From the IMG/VR virus record IMGVR_UViG_3300032356_000006, positions 1-36,898 of that record: a DNA stretch of 36,898 bases, one strand, 5' to 3'. The DNA is from a virus. Every line of letters starts with the position of its first letter. Within the stretch, counting starts at the first letter, position 1. The notes below the pieces were generated by a model. That model was given only the letters and a program-made list of their open reading frames with translations, had not been told where the DNA came from and ran no database searches. Below are positions 6,595 through 13,630 of the stretch, piece by piece. Made by a program: the position numbers and the translations under genes.

Positions 6595-7182
6595 ATGACT
6601 ATCTATCTGGATGCTGGACACGGGTTCCGTATCATAAACGAGGACACCCACTACGACCCAGGTGCCGTCAATAAGGAACGTGGGTGGGAAGAGGCGAAAC
6701 TCGTGTGGACTGTCGTGACGACCTTGGGGACCGCGGCACGCAAGGCTGGGTATACCGTGAAGTTGGTGCGACCGAAGTTCGAGACGCCGATGTCCCTCGC
6801 ACAACGATGTTCGTGGTTGCGGAGCTTGGCGTCTGAGTCGCCTGGGTTGGTGGTGAGTGTCCACTTCAACTCCGCAATCGGTAAGGCGAACGGGTTTGAG
6901 GTGTGGTACCATCGGCTTGCGGATGAAGCGTTGGCGAAGGCGATTGTGACCGAGATGGGTAAGCTGGAGTATCCGACGCGTGGTGCAAGGCGTGACCAAG
7001 CGTACGGTCGGACGTTGGGTATCTTGCGTACTGGGCATCCGAGTGTTTTGGTGGAGTGTGAGTTCATACAGGCGGTAGCGTGGGTGGAGAAGTGGTTGGA
7101 CCGCGAGGAACGCGTCAAGTACTGCCAGGCGATTGTCCGGGGTATCGGTCAGGTGTTCCCAGTGAGGAAGAAGACGGGATGA
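6595..7182 (+). CDS. N-acetylmuramoyl-L-alanine amidase endolysin, 195 aa
   Basis: An Amidase_3 zinc amidase that cuts the bond between muramic acid and the stem peptide of peptidoglycan. Zinc and catalytic residues visible: His9 in DAGHG, Glu32/33 in the GWEE segment, His90 in VSVHFNS and Glu154 in VLVECEF. The protein is just the catalytic domain with no signal peptide, membrane anchor or cell-wall-binding domain, so it probably needs a holin for release. It has a GGAGG seven bases before the ATG at 6595. The location between portal and protease is unusual, since lysis genes normally follow the tail genes. A dedicated promoter starts just after it. Confidence 0.92.
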   Translation: MTIYLDAGHGFRIINEDTHYDPGAVNKERGWEEAKLVWTVVTTLGTAARKAGYTVKLVRPKFETPMSLAQRCSWLRSLASESPGLVVSVHFNSAIGKANGFEVWYHRLADEALAKAIVTEMGKLEYPTRGARRDQAYGRTLGILRTGHPSVLVECEFIQAVAWVEKWLDREERVKYCQAIVRGIGQVFPVRKKTG

Positions 7183-7196
7183 GGTTCATTCGGTGG

Positions 7197-7255
7197 GTTT
7201 CCGGTGAATTCCCGTGGATTTCCATATGTTTCCTGTGGATTTGCCGGGTGATCCC
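7197..7255 (+). repeat. Helically phased GATTTCC repeats upstream of head promoter
   Basis: Six variants of GATTTCC (GTTTCC, GAATTCCC, GATTTCC, GTTTCC, GATTTGCC, GATCCC) have their CC dinucleotides at 7201, 7211, 7222, 7232, 7244 and 7253, steps of 9-12 bp. The array ends at the -35 box of the next promoter, as in the two related arrays at 3456 and 30731. Confidence 0.65.
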
Positions 7256-7285
7256 TTGATTTTCACATAGGACGTTCATTATAAT
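7256..7285 (+). promoter_or_regulatory. Internal promoter for protease-capsid and tail genes
   Basis: TTGATT (7256-7261), 18-bp spacer, TATAAT (7280-7285). By the usual distance, the start of transcription is 7292, which is the first base of an in-frame GTG that begins the protease reading frame. No Shine-Dalgarno sequence fits upstream, so this may be a leaderless message. It could boost capsid expression over the packaging genes. Confidence 0.75.
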
Positions 7286-7291
7286 ATAATC

Positions 7292-7960
7292 GTGGAGACG
7301 ATGTCTGGGACTGTACAGTTGGTGTCGGGGTCTTCGCCGGAGTGGTTCACGTTGGCACACTCCGTAGACTCGGATGGTGTACGCGTTCGTGGGTATGCGT
7401 CCGTCTATGGCGTGTTGGATTGGTATTCCAGTATCCTGACGCCCGGTGCGATTGACCAGGAGGGTCTACAGTACCTACAGGAGCACGGTGTCCTGTTGTA
7501 CCAACACGACCCAGAGAAGCCGCTCGGTCGGATTGAGGTTGTCCGGTCGACCGATGTTGGTTTGTGGGTTGAGGGTAGTGTGGTAGGTACGACGTACTCC
7601 GTGGAGGTGGTACCACTCCTTCGGAAGGGGTTGGTTACCGGGTTGAGTGTGGGGTTCGTTCCGATTGAGACGGTCGAGTTGAACGATAGGACCCTCTCCG
7701 ACCTGGGAGTCCAGTTGTCCGAGCGGGACCGCAAACGGATTCGCCCGTGGAGTAGGATATTCACTCGGGTTCAGGTGTTGGAGGTGTCTCTTGTCACTAT
7801 ACCCGCCAACCCAAAGGCCTGGGTGAAGAACGGGTTGCACGTACACGTCCTGGATGTTTCGTCTCACCCGTCACCAGAATCGGAAGTGTGGCGGATGCGG
7901 TGGCAGTTAGCGCACAAAACTTTGTTGGAGGTGATGAAGCGTGTCTCAGACGCTCGATGA
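7292..7960 (+). CDS. Prohead maturation protease (HK97-type, peptidase S78), 222 aa
   Basis: This serine protease trims the scaffold-like part of the capsid protein during head maturation. Signatures are an N-terminal GYASVYGVLDWYSSILTPGA segment, the catalytic His in LLYQHDPEKPLGR (about residue 72), and the catalytic Ser in GLSVGF (about 119), followed by a VSLVTIPANP-like motif. The start is uncertain. GTG at 7292 coincides with the predicted first transcribed base (leaderless). ATG at 7301 has a GGAG only three bases away. The 3' end overlaps the capsid gene start, whose ribosome site lies within this gene. Confidence 0.9.
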   Translation: METMSGTVQLVSGSSPEWFTLAHSVDSDGVRVRGYASVYGVLDWYSSILTPGAIDQEGLQYLQEHGVLLYQHDPEKPLGRIEVVRSTDVGLWVEGSVVGTTYSVEVVPLLRKGLVTGLSVGFVPIETVELNDRTLSDLGVQLSERDRKRIRPWSRIFTRVQVLEVSLVTIPANPKAWVKNGLHVHVLDVSSHPSPESEVWRMRWQLAHKTLLEVMKRVSDAR

Positions 7961-9155
7961 GCTGGGGATGCTCCTGGACCGGATGGAGTCCGGAGAGGAC
8001 GTCCAGATGGCGGAGCTTGCCCGTGCGTATGAGGAGGCAGTTCGTGCAGTAGAGCGTGACCGACGAGCTGACCGGACTCGTGAGGCAACACTTCAGTTGC
8101 TGAGCCGAGTCGTTGGCAGTAGGTTCGTCGGTGAGAACGGTGAGTGGGACCCCACACCCGAGCAGTGGAAGGCGGTTGGGACGGAGGAGTACAAGCGAGC
8201 GTTCCACCGCTACCTGCGGAACGGGTTCTTGGGTCTGTCCGAGTTGGAACAGCGTACGATGAACGTTGGTGCGGATCCAGACGGTGGGTTCTTGGTACCG
8301 CCAGAGTTCGCTAGGGAGGTCCTTCAGCGGAAGCCGATGCCGACGTCTTACCTAGGAAGGGTTCGGCGGTTGACGATTGGTGCGAACGAGGTGGTGTTCC
8401 CAAGGGTTACCACTGGTGACGACATCTTCCCCAGTAGTGCACGTGTGCGGTGGCAGAGTGAGACACCAAACCCCGGTGAGGTTACGCTGTCGCTCGCTGG
8501 GTCGTTCGGTGCCATCCGGATACCTACACACACGATGTTGGTGTCCGTACCAGTTACCAACAACCTGATTGAGGATGCCGTAGTGGATGTCGTTGGTTGG
8601 GTCCAGGACCAGCTGGCTACTGCATACCAGTTGGAGTTGGAACGCGTGATTGCAGCTGGTCACGGTAGTGGTCAACCACGTGGTATCGCTAGCGGTGGAG
8701 TAGGTATCACCTCGTTCAGCTACACGGGTGGTGCGTTGAACGCAGACAACCTGATTGCCCACGCGTACAACTTGCCAGCACAGTACCACAACGAGCGTAC
8801 GGCTTGGTGGATGAACTTTGTCACCACCAGTAGGGTGGTACGACAGCTGAAAGATGCGGACGGTCGATACATAATCGGGGATGCAAACTTGGGGCTGCAG
8901 GGACCACTCTACGCACAGAGCCTGTTGGGATACGATGTCTCGTTCACTCGGTTCCTTCCCACCTCGCCCACCCACTTCATAGTGTTCGGAGACCCACACG
9001 GGTACCTGTTGGTGGAGCGAGTAGGTTTCTCCGTGCAGGTGCTACGCGAACTGTACGCCGAACAGAACCTACAGGTGGTGCTCTTCCGTGCTAGGGTTGG
9101 TGGGGATGTGATTGAGCCGTGGAAGTTCGTGATTGGTACTGCAACTACTCCATAG
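7941..9155 (+). CDS. Major capsid protein (HK97 fold), 404 aa
   Basis: The product matches HK97-family capsid proteins (Phage_capsid). It has a charged helical N-terminal delta domain of about 100 residues that probably acts as scaffold and is cleaved by the upstream protease, then the mature domain with DPDGGFLVPPEF, VVFPRVTTGDD, ESATP-like WQSETPNPG, an E-loop-like region, and ALxNADNLI with VMNFVT-like core strands. The start is a GTG at 7941 with GGAGG nine bases upstream inside the protease gene. I expect cleavage between about residues 90 and 110 but see no exact site. Confidence 0.93.
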   Translation: MSQTLDELGMLLDRMESGEDVQMAELARAYEEAVRAVERDRRADRTREATLQLLSRVVGSRFVGENGEWDPTPEQWKAVGTEEYKRAFHRYLRNGFLGLSELEQRTMNVGADPDGGFLVPPEFAREVLQRKPMPTSYLGRVRRLTIGANEVVFPRVTTGDDIFPSSARVRWQSETPNPGEVTLSLAGSFGAIRIPTHTMLVSVPVTNNLIEDAVVDVVGWVQDQLATAYQLELERVIAAGHGSGQPRGIASGGVGITSFSYTGGALNADNLIAHAYNLPAQYHNERTAWWMNFVTTSRVVRQLKDADGRYIIGDANLGLQGPLYAQSLLGYDVSFTRFLPTSPTHFIVFGDPHGYLLVERVGFSVQVLRELYAEQNLQVVLFRARVGGDVIEPWKFVIGTATTP

Positions 9156-9176
9156 TAATGAGGAGGTTGAAAGACG

Positions 9177-9668
9177 ATGACTACATCAATTGGAGGACGA
9201 CACAACTTTCGGCCGTTCCGGATAGACGGTACCAACCGTCAGGTGACCCAGAACGGGGATGGGACTCTCAACTCGGAGGCGTTGACGTTCTCTGGTGCGT
9301 CTGCAGAACAGCCGGTGCTCATTCTCTTCCACTTCGTGAATGGTGCGGCTGCAATTGGTACGACTTACCGACTACAACTCCAACGGCGTAACGATGCGAA
9401 CAACAACTGGGAGACCATTCTGGATACTGGCGCTCGCGAGTTGGAGGAGACCGGTGCTGGTTTGGTGTCTACGATGGTCGTCGAGTTCGTGCCTGGGTTG
9501 TTTGGTCCGGGCCCACTTGCGGGAGCCGCGAGACAGTACCGGACGGTGCTCACTCGTGGTGGTGGTACGACCGCGTCAATAACGGTGACTGGGATAATCA
9601 TCTCCGTGGAACGGGAGCAAGTTTGGAATACTCGTGGTGGTCGCTGGCTGTATACACCTAGTGGCTAG
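9177..9668 (+). CDS. Probable head decoration or structural protein, 163 aa
   Basis: I do not recognise a family. It follows the capsid gene by 21 bases with a strong GGAGG before the ATG at 9177. The protein is low in charge, rich in Gly, Thr and Val with alternating hydrophobic residues, and looks like an all-beta domain. A GTTYRLQLQRR...ETILDTG stretch resembles a beta-sandwich edge. Position and composition fit a capsid decoration protein or other virion surface protein. That is inference. Confidence 0.6.
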   Translation: MTTSIGGRHNFRPFRIDGTNRQVTQNGDGTLNSEALTFSGASAEQPVLILFHFVNGAAAIGTTYRLQLQRRNDANNNWETILDTGARELEETGAGLVSTMVVEFVPGLFGPGPLAGAARQYRTVLTRGGGTTASITVTGIIISVEREQVWNTRGGRWLYTPSG

Positions 9669-9680
9669 TGGAGGTGGACT

Positions 9681-9950
9681 ATGGGGCAAGTCAAACCGAA
9701 TGGTGGTAATGGCCGTCCGTCTCCACCTTGGTGGGAGGCCGTCAAGGGTACCGCGCACGGTAGTACGTTGGCGGTCGTGTTGTGGTTGGCTATGCAAGTC
9801 GGTCAATTGGACGCACAGTTGTCTTCGTTGACGGACAAGGTGTCTATGTTGACCGAGAACGTCCGCGAGCTACGTGAACGTGTCCGTGAACTAGAGAGAC
9901 CTAGAGGAGGTGGTAGTCGTGCCAAAGTCCAAACAGACGACCGAGACTGA
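9681..9950 (+). CDS. Membrane-anchored coiled-coil protein, candidate holin, 89 aa
   Basis: The protein has one clear membrane segment (about residues 26-43, STLAVVLWLAMQVG) followed by a heptad-patterned coiled coil (about 44-73, with LxxLTDKVxxLTENVRELRERV) and a short basic, glycine-rich tail. One membrane helix plus a coiled coil is seen in some holins and in Rz-like or virion-associated membrane proteins. Because the endolysin lacks an export signal, some holin must exist, and this and the four-helix protein at 25780-26202 are the best candidates. The ATG at 9681 has GGAGG six bases upstream. Confidence 0.55.
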   Translation: MGQVKPNGGNGRPSPPWWEAVKGTAHGSTLAVVLWLAMQVGQLDAQLSSLTDKVSMLTENVRELRERVRELERPRGGGSRAKVQTDDRD

Positions 9951-10233
9951 GGTGCACACTCAGTCGGAGAACGCGCTCAGTGGAGGTGAACCGACTATGT
10001 CAGAGAGCCTTGTCGGTATGCGGGTTATGGTACCACTAGTTGTTGTGCGACACGTACCCGTCTCACCAACCCATCACCGGGTGCGGGTGCTCGTTGGCGA
10101 TTCGCTGGCGGAGATTGAGTTGGACCTACCCGTGGAGGTCGTGAACGAGTGGGCTGCTAACGCGACACCAAGTGGGTTGGACGTGGGACCTGTGTTGTCT
10201 GGGATGTTCGGCATACCGATGCATACGGGGTGA
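9919..10233 (+). CDS. Hypothetical protein with two possible starts, 104 or 78 aa
   Basis: Function unknown. The frame has two in-frame starts, each with a good ribosome site: GTG at 9919 (GGAGG eight bases upstream, overlapping the gene before) and ATG at 9997 (GGAGG ten bases upstream). The region between them encodes a polar Thr/Glu/Ser-rich N-terminus, while the part after 9997 looks like a compact beta-rich domain (VMVPLVVVRHVP, HHRVRVLVGDS, AEIELDLP). Both forms may be made. The position between head and connector genes suggests a virion or head-assembly role. Confidence 0.58.
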   Translation: MPKSKQTTETEVHTQSENALSGGEPTMSESLVGMRVMVPLVVVRHVPVSPTHHRVRVLVGDSLAEIELDLPVEVVNEWAANATPSGLDVGPVLSGMFGIPMHTG

Positions 10234-10239
10234 TGAGAG

Positions 10240-10881
10240 ATGCTACCGACACCAACGGACCTGCGTCAATATCTGACCTCCAGGGGTGTCGGTGGTGCCG
10301 CGGATAGTTGGACCGACGTACAGCTTCTCCGGTTGAGGGATGCGCTACTCGGTTTGCTCACGGTACAGACTGGGTGGCAGCCACTCATCGCAACTAGTCC
10401 GGTTTCTTCCGTTGTGCACCTAGTTGAGACTACACCCGTTGTGATTCCAGTTCCAGGAGTCCGACCCAACGACAGCACCGCAACTGTTCGTAAGTTGTCT
10501 AGTCAGTTCGGCTCAACGGAGGGTGTGTGGTTGATGGGTGACACAGACCTGATTTGGTATCCACACGGTATACCCGCGTTTACGAGGGTCCGTGTTGTAG
10601 GTGGTTCACCCGGTTGGTATGCAGTCAACGCGGAGTTCGGTCTGTTTGACTTGACAACAATACCGGTGGAGCTCCGAGAGGCGCTGTTGGCGATGTGGGC
10701 TGTGTTGGTCGTTGCACAACCGTCGTGGGCGTTGTCGGTGGCTACTCCGTCCAGTCTGAAGGAGGACCTGTTGTCCATCTCGTTCGGCCGTGGACTGAGT
10801 GACCAGTTGAGTTGGGTGACGCACGCACACCGCGATTGGGACGAGCTGGTACGCAAGTACCGAATGTGGAGGTTGATGTAG
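10240..10881 (+). CDS. Probable head-tail connector (gp6-like), 213 aa
   Basis: The first connector gene after the capsid module in siphoviruses usually encodes the ring docking to the portal (HK97 gp6/SPP1 gp15 type). This protein has the matching layout: an N-terminal helical part (TDLRQYLTSRGV, a WTDVQLLRLRDALLGLL helix of the sort seen in connectors), a beta-rich middle that may be an insertion, and a C-terminal helix-rich part with LREALLAMWAV. I recognise position and general pattern rather than a precise signature. It overlaps the next gene by one base. Confidence 0.5.
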   Translation: MLPTPTDLRQYLTSRGVGGAADSWTDVQLLRLRDALLGLLTVQTGWQPLIATSPVSSVVHLVETTPVVIPVPGVRPNDSTATVRKLSSQFGSTEGVWLMGDTDLIWYPHGIPAFTRVRVVGGSPGWYAVNAEFGLFDLTTIPVELREALLAMWAVLVVAQPSWALSVATPSSLKEDLLSISFGRGLSDQLSWVTHAHRDWDELVRKYRMWRLM

Positions 10882-11228
10882 TGGTACCATTCAAACCGCA
10901 TAGGGTACAGGTGTCTGAACCGAGGGACTCCGCAGTGAACTCGGAGTACCGGCTCGACTACGGTAATCCGGTAGAGGTGCCGTGTCTGTTGGTGCCGATG
11001 ATGGGGACCGCTACGGTGGAGTTGGTGTCCCCGGGTGGTGTGTCCGTGCCGCTGAACACGTGGAAGATGTACGTCGACCCGCAGGACAAAGACAAGTTCA
11101 AGGTGGGTGCGTTAGTTCGTGGGCTTGGTCGAGTCTTTCGCGTTGTCGCCAAGCCCTCACCGGTAGAGGTTGGGTTGTTCCTTGACCACACCGCTATCTG
11201 GTTGGAGGAGGAGGAGCTACAACGGTGA
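10881..11228 (+). CDS. Probable head-closure/head-tail adaptor protein, 115 aa
   Basis: The start is a GTG at 10881 with GGAGG eight bases upstream, overlapping the last base of the previous stop. The protein is short and beta-rich, with paired segments VPCLLVPMMGTATVELVSPGG and KFKVGALVRGLGRVFRVVAK, resembling the small beta-barrel head-closure proteins (SPP1 gp16/HK97 gp7 class), which seal the portal after packaging. The order connector, closure, tail components supports this. Sequence similarity alone would not. Confidence 0.5.
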   Translation: MVPFKPHRVQVSEPRDSAVNSEYRLDYGNPVEVPCLLVPMMGTATVELVSPGGVSVPLNTWKMYVDPQDKDKFKVGALVRGLGRVFRVVAKPSPVEVGLFLDHTAIWLEEEELQR

Positions 11229-11641
11229 GTTGGGACTGGCGTCGTGTTTGGGACTGGTTGGTTGGTGCGGTCCGGAGTGCGTGGGACCCAGTGACCATTC
11301 TGTTCGGTGTGGTCGAGACGGAGTGGAGTCCAGACGACTTGCCACTCGTTGCGATAACCATTATGTCCACCCAGGCGACAGAACAGTCCGGGACACGTGC
11401 GCTGATGTGGCGGGATGAGGTCACTATTCAGGCTCTCTGGTCACTACCAACGACGGAGTCCACCCTAGACTTTCTGGGCGGTCAGGTGCGCTTACTGACC
11501 GAAGAGTTACGCGTGAGTGAGACTCTTGACAATCTTCGGTCTGAGGTTGTGAGTGTGATGCCGTTCTCTATCCGGACGGAGTCTCAGGTGGTTGGGTTGG
11601 TTGTGACTCTTCACGTCTACCGACCGGAGGTGTGGTCGTGA
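11225..11641 (+). CDS. Tail-completion/terminator-like protein, 138 aa
   Basis: The start is a GTG at 11225 overlapping the preceding stop, with a GGAGGAGGAGGAG tract eight bases upstream. The predicted fold mixes a tryptophan-rich N-terminal helix (WDWRRVWDWLVGAV) with beta strands (VAITIMS, EVTIQALW, VVGLVVTLHVY). Size, position before the gp10-like gene and strand pattern fit proteins that cap the tail tube (tail terminator) or complete the neck. I cannot separate these options. Confidence 0.42.
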   Translation: MSWDWRRVWDWLVGAVRSAWDPVTILFGVVETEWSPDDLPLVAITIMSTQATEQSGTRALMWRDEVTIQALWSLPTTESTLDFLGGQVRLLTEELRVSETLDNLRSEVVSVMPFSIRTESQVVGLVVTLHVYRPEVWS

Positions 11642-12570
11642 GTAGTCCTGGGCCTCGACTGGCGTGGGACGTACGGATTCGTGCGGCTGGTGGTATTGTG
11701 GGACAAGACCGGTTGCCGCCGGAAGTACGGTCGAAGGCGCTCGGTCAACTCGGTCGGTCCGTGATGGAGTTCGGGTTCCGAATGTTTCGGGACCGGTTCA
11801 CGCGTCAGGCTGGTCCGAGAGGTCCGTGGCCACAACGGAGTGGTATCTCTGGTGCGCTCGCTGTGGGGCTCACAGCCATCCGTGGGATACGACGGACGAA
11901 TGCTGCAAGGCGTAGTCAGCAGCTTCCGGAGCTCCCACTGGAGGTCACCGACTGGAGAGTACGACTGGTTCGTAGACGGAGCAGTCGACGGTATGGGTCG
12001 AGGATTGTTGTGAGTCACGCCACCGATAGCACGGTACGGTTGCGGTTGCGAGTACCACGTGTATCCGATAGGGGAAGTGTGTTGTCGCGGGTTGGTCCGC
12101 TACTCCGAGACCGTGGGAGGTTGATGGCGTCCTTGACTCAACCGTCACACTCAGAAGGTATTCGTGAGCTTGCTGTCTTGGGTGGTGGAAGTGTTTCGGT
12201 ACGGGTTGGAACGAAGGTACCGTACGCACCCATCCACGAGTTCGGTGCAACGATACCACTCACCAAGCGGCAGAGGGGACTGTTGAAGAAGGCGTACCAC
12301 CTGGCAACTGGGGACACGTCTTGGGGTCTGCGGCGTGGGAAGACGGCGTTGGTCGTACCGCCGAGACCGTTCCTGGAGTTGGGCCCATCGGATACGCAGG
12401 AGTTGCGACGGATTGTGGAGGACTGGGTACAGCGATGGATATCACGACAAGCGCTCCCAGGAGAGGTGGCGAATACGTTGGGTATACAGTTCAAGTTTGA
12501 TTTGGTAGACGCGTTCGGTCTACCACTGATGGAGACGAATAGGGTTGGTGGAGTACTAACCATTCGGTAG
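11638..12570 (+). CDS. HK97 gp10-like neck/tail morphogenesis protein, 310 aa
   Basis: The motif YAPIHEFGATI around residue 200, followed by a K-R-rich stretch and a VPPRPFLEL motif, is characteristic of the HK97-gp10 and phage virion morphogenesis (gpS/gp22-like) families that act at the head-tail joint. The N-terminal half is very rich in Arg (GRSVMEFGFRMFRDRF), which may contact DNA or the portal. At 310 aa it is longer than HK97 gp10, mainly through a basic N-terminal extension. The GTG at 11638 is chosen because GGAGG lies seven bases upstream. It overlaps the previous stop (GTGA). Confidence 0.65.
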   Translation: MSSPGPRLAWDVRIRAAGGIVGQDRLPPEVRSKALGQLGRSVMEFGFRMFRDRFTRQAGPRGPWPQRSGISGALAVGLTAIRGIRRTNAARRSQQLPELPLEVTDWRVRLVRRRSSRRYGSRIVVSHATDSTVRLRLRVPRVSDRGSVLSRVGPLLRDRGRLMASLTQPSHSEGIRELAVLGGGSVSVRVGTKVPYAPIHEFGATIPLTKRQRGLLKKAYHLATGDTSWGLRRGKTALVVPPRPFLELGPSDTQELRRIVEDWVQRWISRQALPGEVANTLGIQFKFDLVDAFGLPLMETNRVGGVLTIR

Positions 12571-12584
12571 TAGGAGGTGACAAT

Positions 12585-13049
12585 ATGTCGTTGACGAGAC
12601 CGCGTGAGATTGGTAGGAACTGTCGGGTGACACTTCGGTACCGGTCTGGTGGGAACTGGGTGTACCACCCAGATGGTACGAACCGTGGTGCGGTCGCAGA
12701 TGGTACCGACCGAGTAATCTCTGGTATCGCTCGGTCCATCCGGTTGACCGACTCGGGGCCACCGATTGATGCGACTGCGATTGGTGACGCCCGTCGGATT
12801 ATGGAACCTGGTACTGTTGGTACGACCCTAGTGATAGAGAAGCTCGTCATCAAGGACCTGTACTTCGTAGGACGGGATGGTACGACGGACTTCTTCCTCA
12901 CGGGGTCCAAGGTGAACGGTTCCATTCGGTTTACCGGTGGAGGCCAATCGTATGACTTCACTGGGGTTGTGTCCAGTATTGACGTGGAGATTGGTGTGAA
13001 CCAGGTCACCATCGAGCGGTGTACGATTGAGTGTGACACGTACGTCTAG
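12585..13049 (+). CDS. Probable major tail (tube) protein, 154 aa
   Basis: This gene lies directly before the frameshifted chaperone pair, where siphoviruses encode the tail tube subunit. The protein is beta-rich, with strands such as CRVTLRYRSG, DLYFVGRDGTTDFFLTG, GSIRFTGGGQSYDFTGVVSSIDVEIG, matching the tube fold of stacked beta-sandwich hexamers. The start at 12585 has GGAGG seven bases upstream. Length is typical. No Ig-like C-terminal domain is present. Confidence 0.68.
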   Translation: MSLTRPREIGRNCRVTLRYRSGGNWVYHPDGTNRGAVADGTDRVISGIARSIRLTDSGPPIDATAIGDARRIMEPGTVGTTLVIEKLVIKDLYFVGRDGTTDFFLTGSKVNGSIRFTGGGQSYDFTGVVSSIDVEIGVNQVTIERCTIECDTYV

Positions 13050-13060
13050 GAGGCTAATGT

Positions 13061-13453
13061 ATGAGTTGGACACGGTTTGGTGGGTCTACGAAAGACGCGG
13101 AACGGTTCTGGGTCGACTTGACTCCAGTTGTTGGGGAGGAGTACAAGTTGGCGTTCGTCCCACCGACTCTTGCGATTGTGTGGGATGCTTATCTGGATGC
13201 ACAGCAGTCGCAAGTGGAGGGTATCCCGTACAACCTGTTGGGTATACTCAACGTGTTGTCCCGGTGCGTTATAGATGCGGTACCACCGTTGGATGTTGCA
13301 CCGTCAGACCTGTTCCTGTCCCTGGCTACCTCGCCTGAGGGTACTCGGGTGTTGTCCCACATCTTTACGGAGTGGTCCACCCGAGTACCCGAACTTTTCC
13401 AATTCCAGCAGACGGTGGCTGAGGGAAAAGACGGTGGGAGTCCGGGGACCTAA
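13061..13453 (+). CDS. Tail assembly chaperone, short form (gpG-like), 130 aa
   Basis: The short product of the frameshifted pair that precedes the tape measure gene in nearly all siphoviruses. It is an alpha-helical protein with a WDAYLDAQQ segment and a helical C-terminal half. It assists polymerisation of the tail tube around the tape measure and is not in the virion. The start at 13061 has a GGAGG eight bases upstream. Near its end lies a G-GGA-AAA slippery site (13423-13429), and the zero frame stops at 13451-13453 shortly after it. Confidence 0.75.
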   Translation: MSWTRFGGSTKDAERFWVDLTPVVGEEYKLAFVPPTLAIVWDAYLDAQQSQVEGIPYNLLGILNVLSRCVIDAVPPLDVAPSDLFLSLATSPEGTRVLSHIFTEWSTRVPELFQFQQTVAEGKDGGSPGT

Positions 13454-13620
13454 CCATCGAGCAGGTGATGCTGTTCGTGTGCGTTCGGTACCTACACCGG
13501 TTGCCGAGTGAGTGCCCGGAGATGACTCTGAGGGAGTTCGTGAACCTTGCTGCGTACGCCGAGTGGGAGTTGGAGACGAAGGCGAAAGCACTCCCCTCGG
13601 TGGAGGACCTGGAGTACTGA
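13061..13620 (+). CDS. Tail assembly chaperone, frameshifted long form (gpGT-like), 186 aa
   Basis: A -1 ribosomal frameshift at 13423-13429 joins the first 123 codons to a second reading frame ending at 13618-13620. The -1 part (about 63 residues) continues with an LTIEQVMLFVCVRYLHRLP segment, CPEMTLREF and a helical AAYAEWELETKAKAL stretch. This is the helical T-like domain that binds the tape measure in lambda-type systems. The -1 frame has no good start of its own near the overlap, so the shift is needed for expression. The slippery heptamer GGGAAAA is close to the GGGAAAG of phage lambda. Feature coordinates give the span, and the product is not collinear across 13429. Confidence 0.8.
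13423..13429 (+). promoter_or_regulatory. Programmed -1 frameshift site GGGAAAA
   Basis: The heptamer G-GGA-AAA is in phase with the chaperone reading frame (codons GGA at 13424-13426 and AAA at 13427-13429), so tandem slippage keeps good pairing (GGG and AAA in the -1 frame). It lies eight codons before the zero-frame stop, as expected for a G/GT site. Confidence 0.8.
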
Positions 13621-13630
13621 GTGACCGACT

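Noticed and set aside
6157-7038. A 293-codon leftward frame opposite the portal and amidase genes
   Set aside because: Both forward genes have clear family motifs; the reverse frame is a His/Arg/Thr-rich shadow without a ribosome site.
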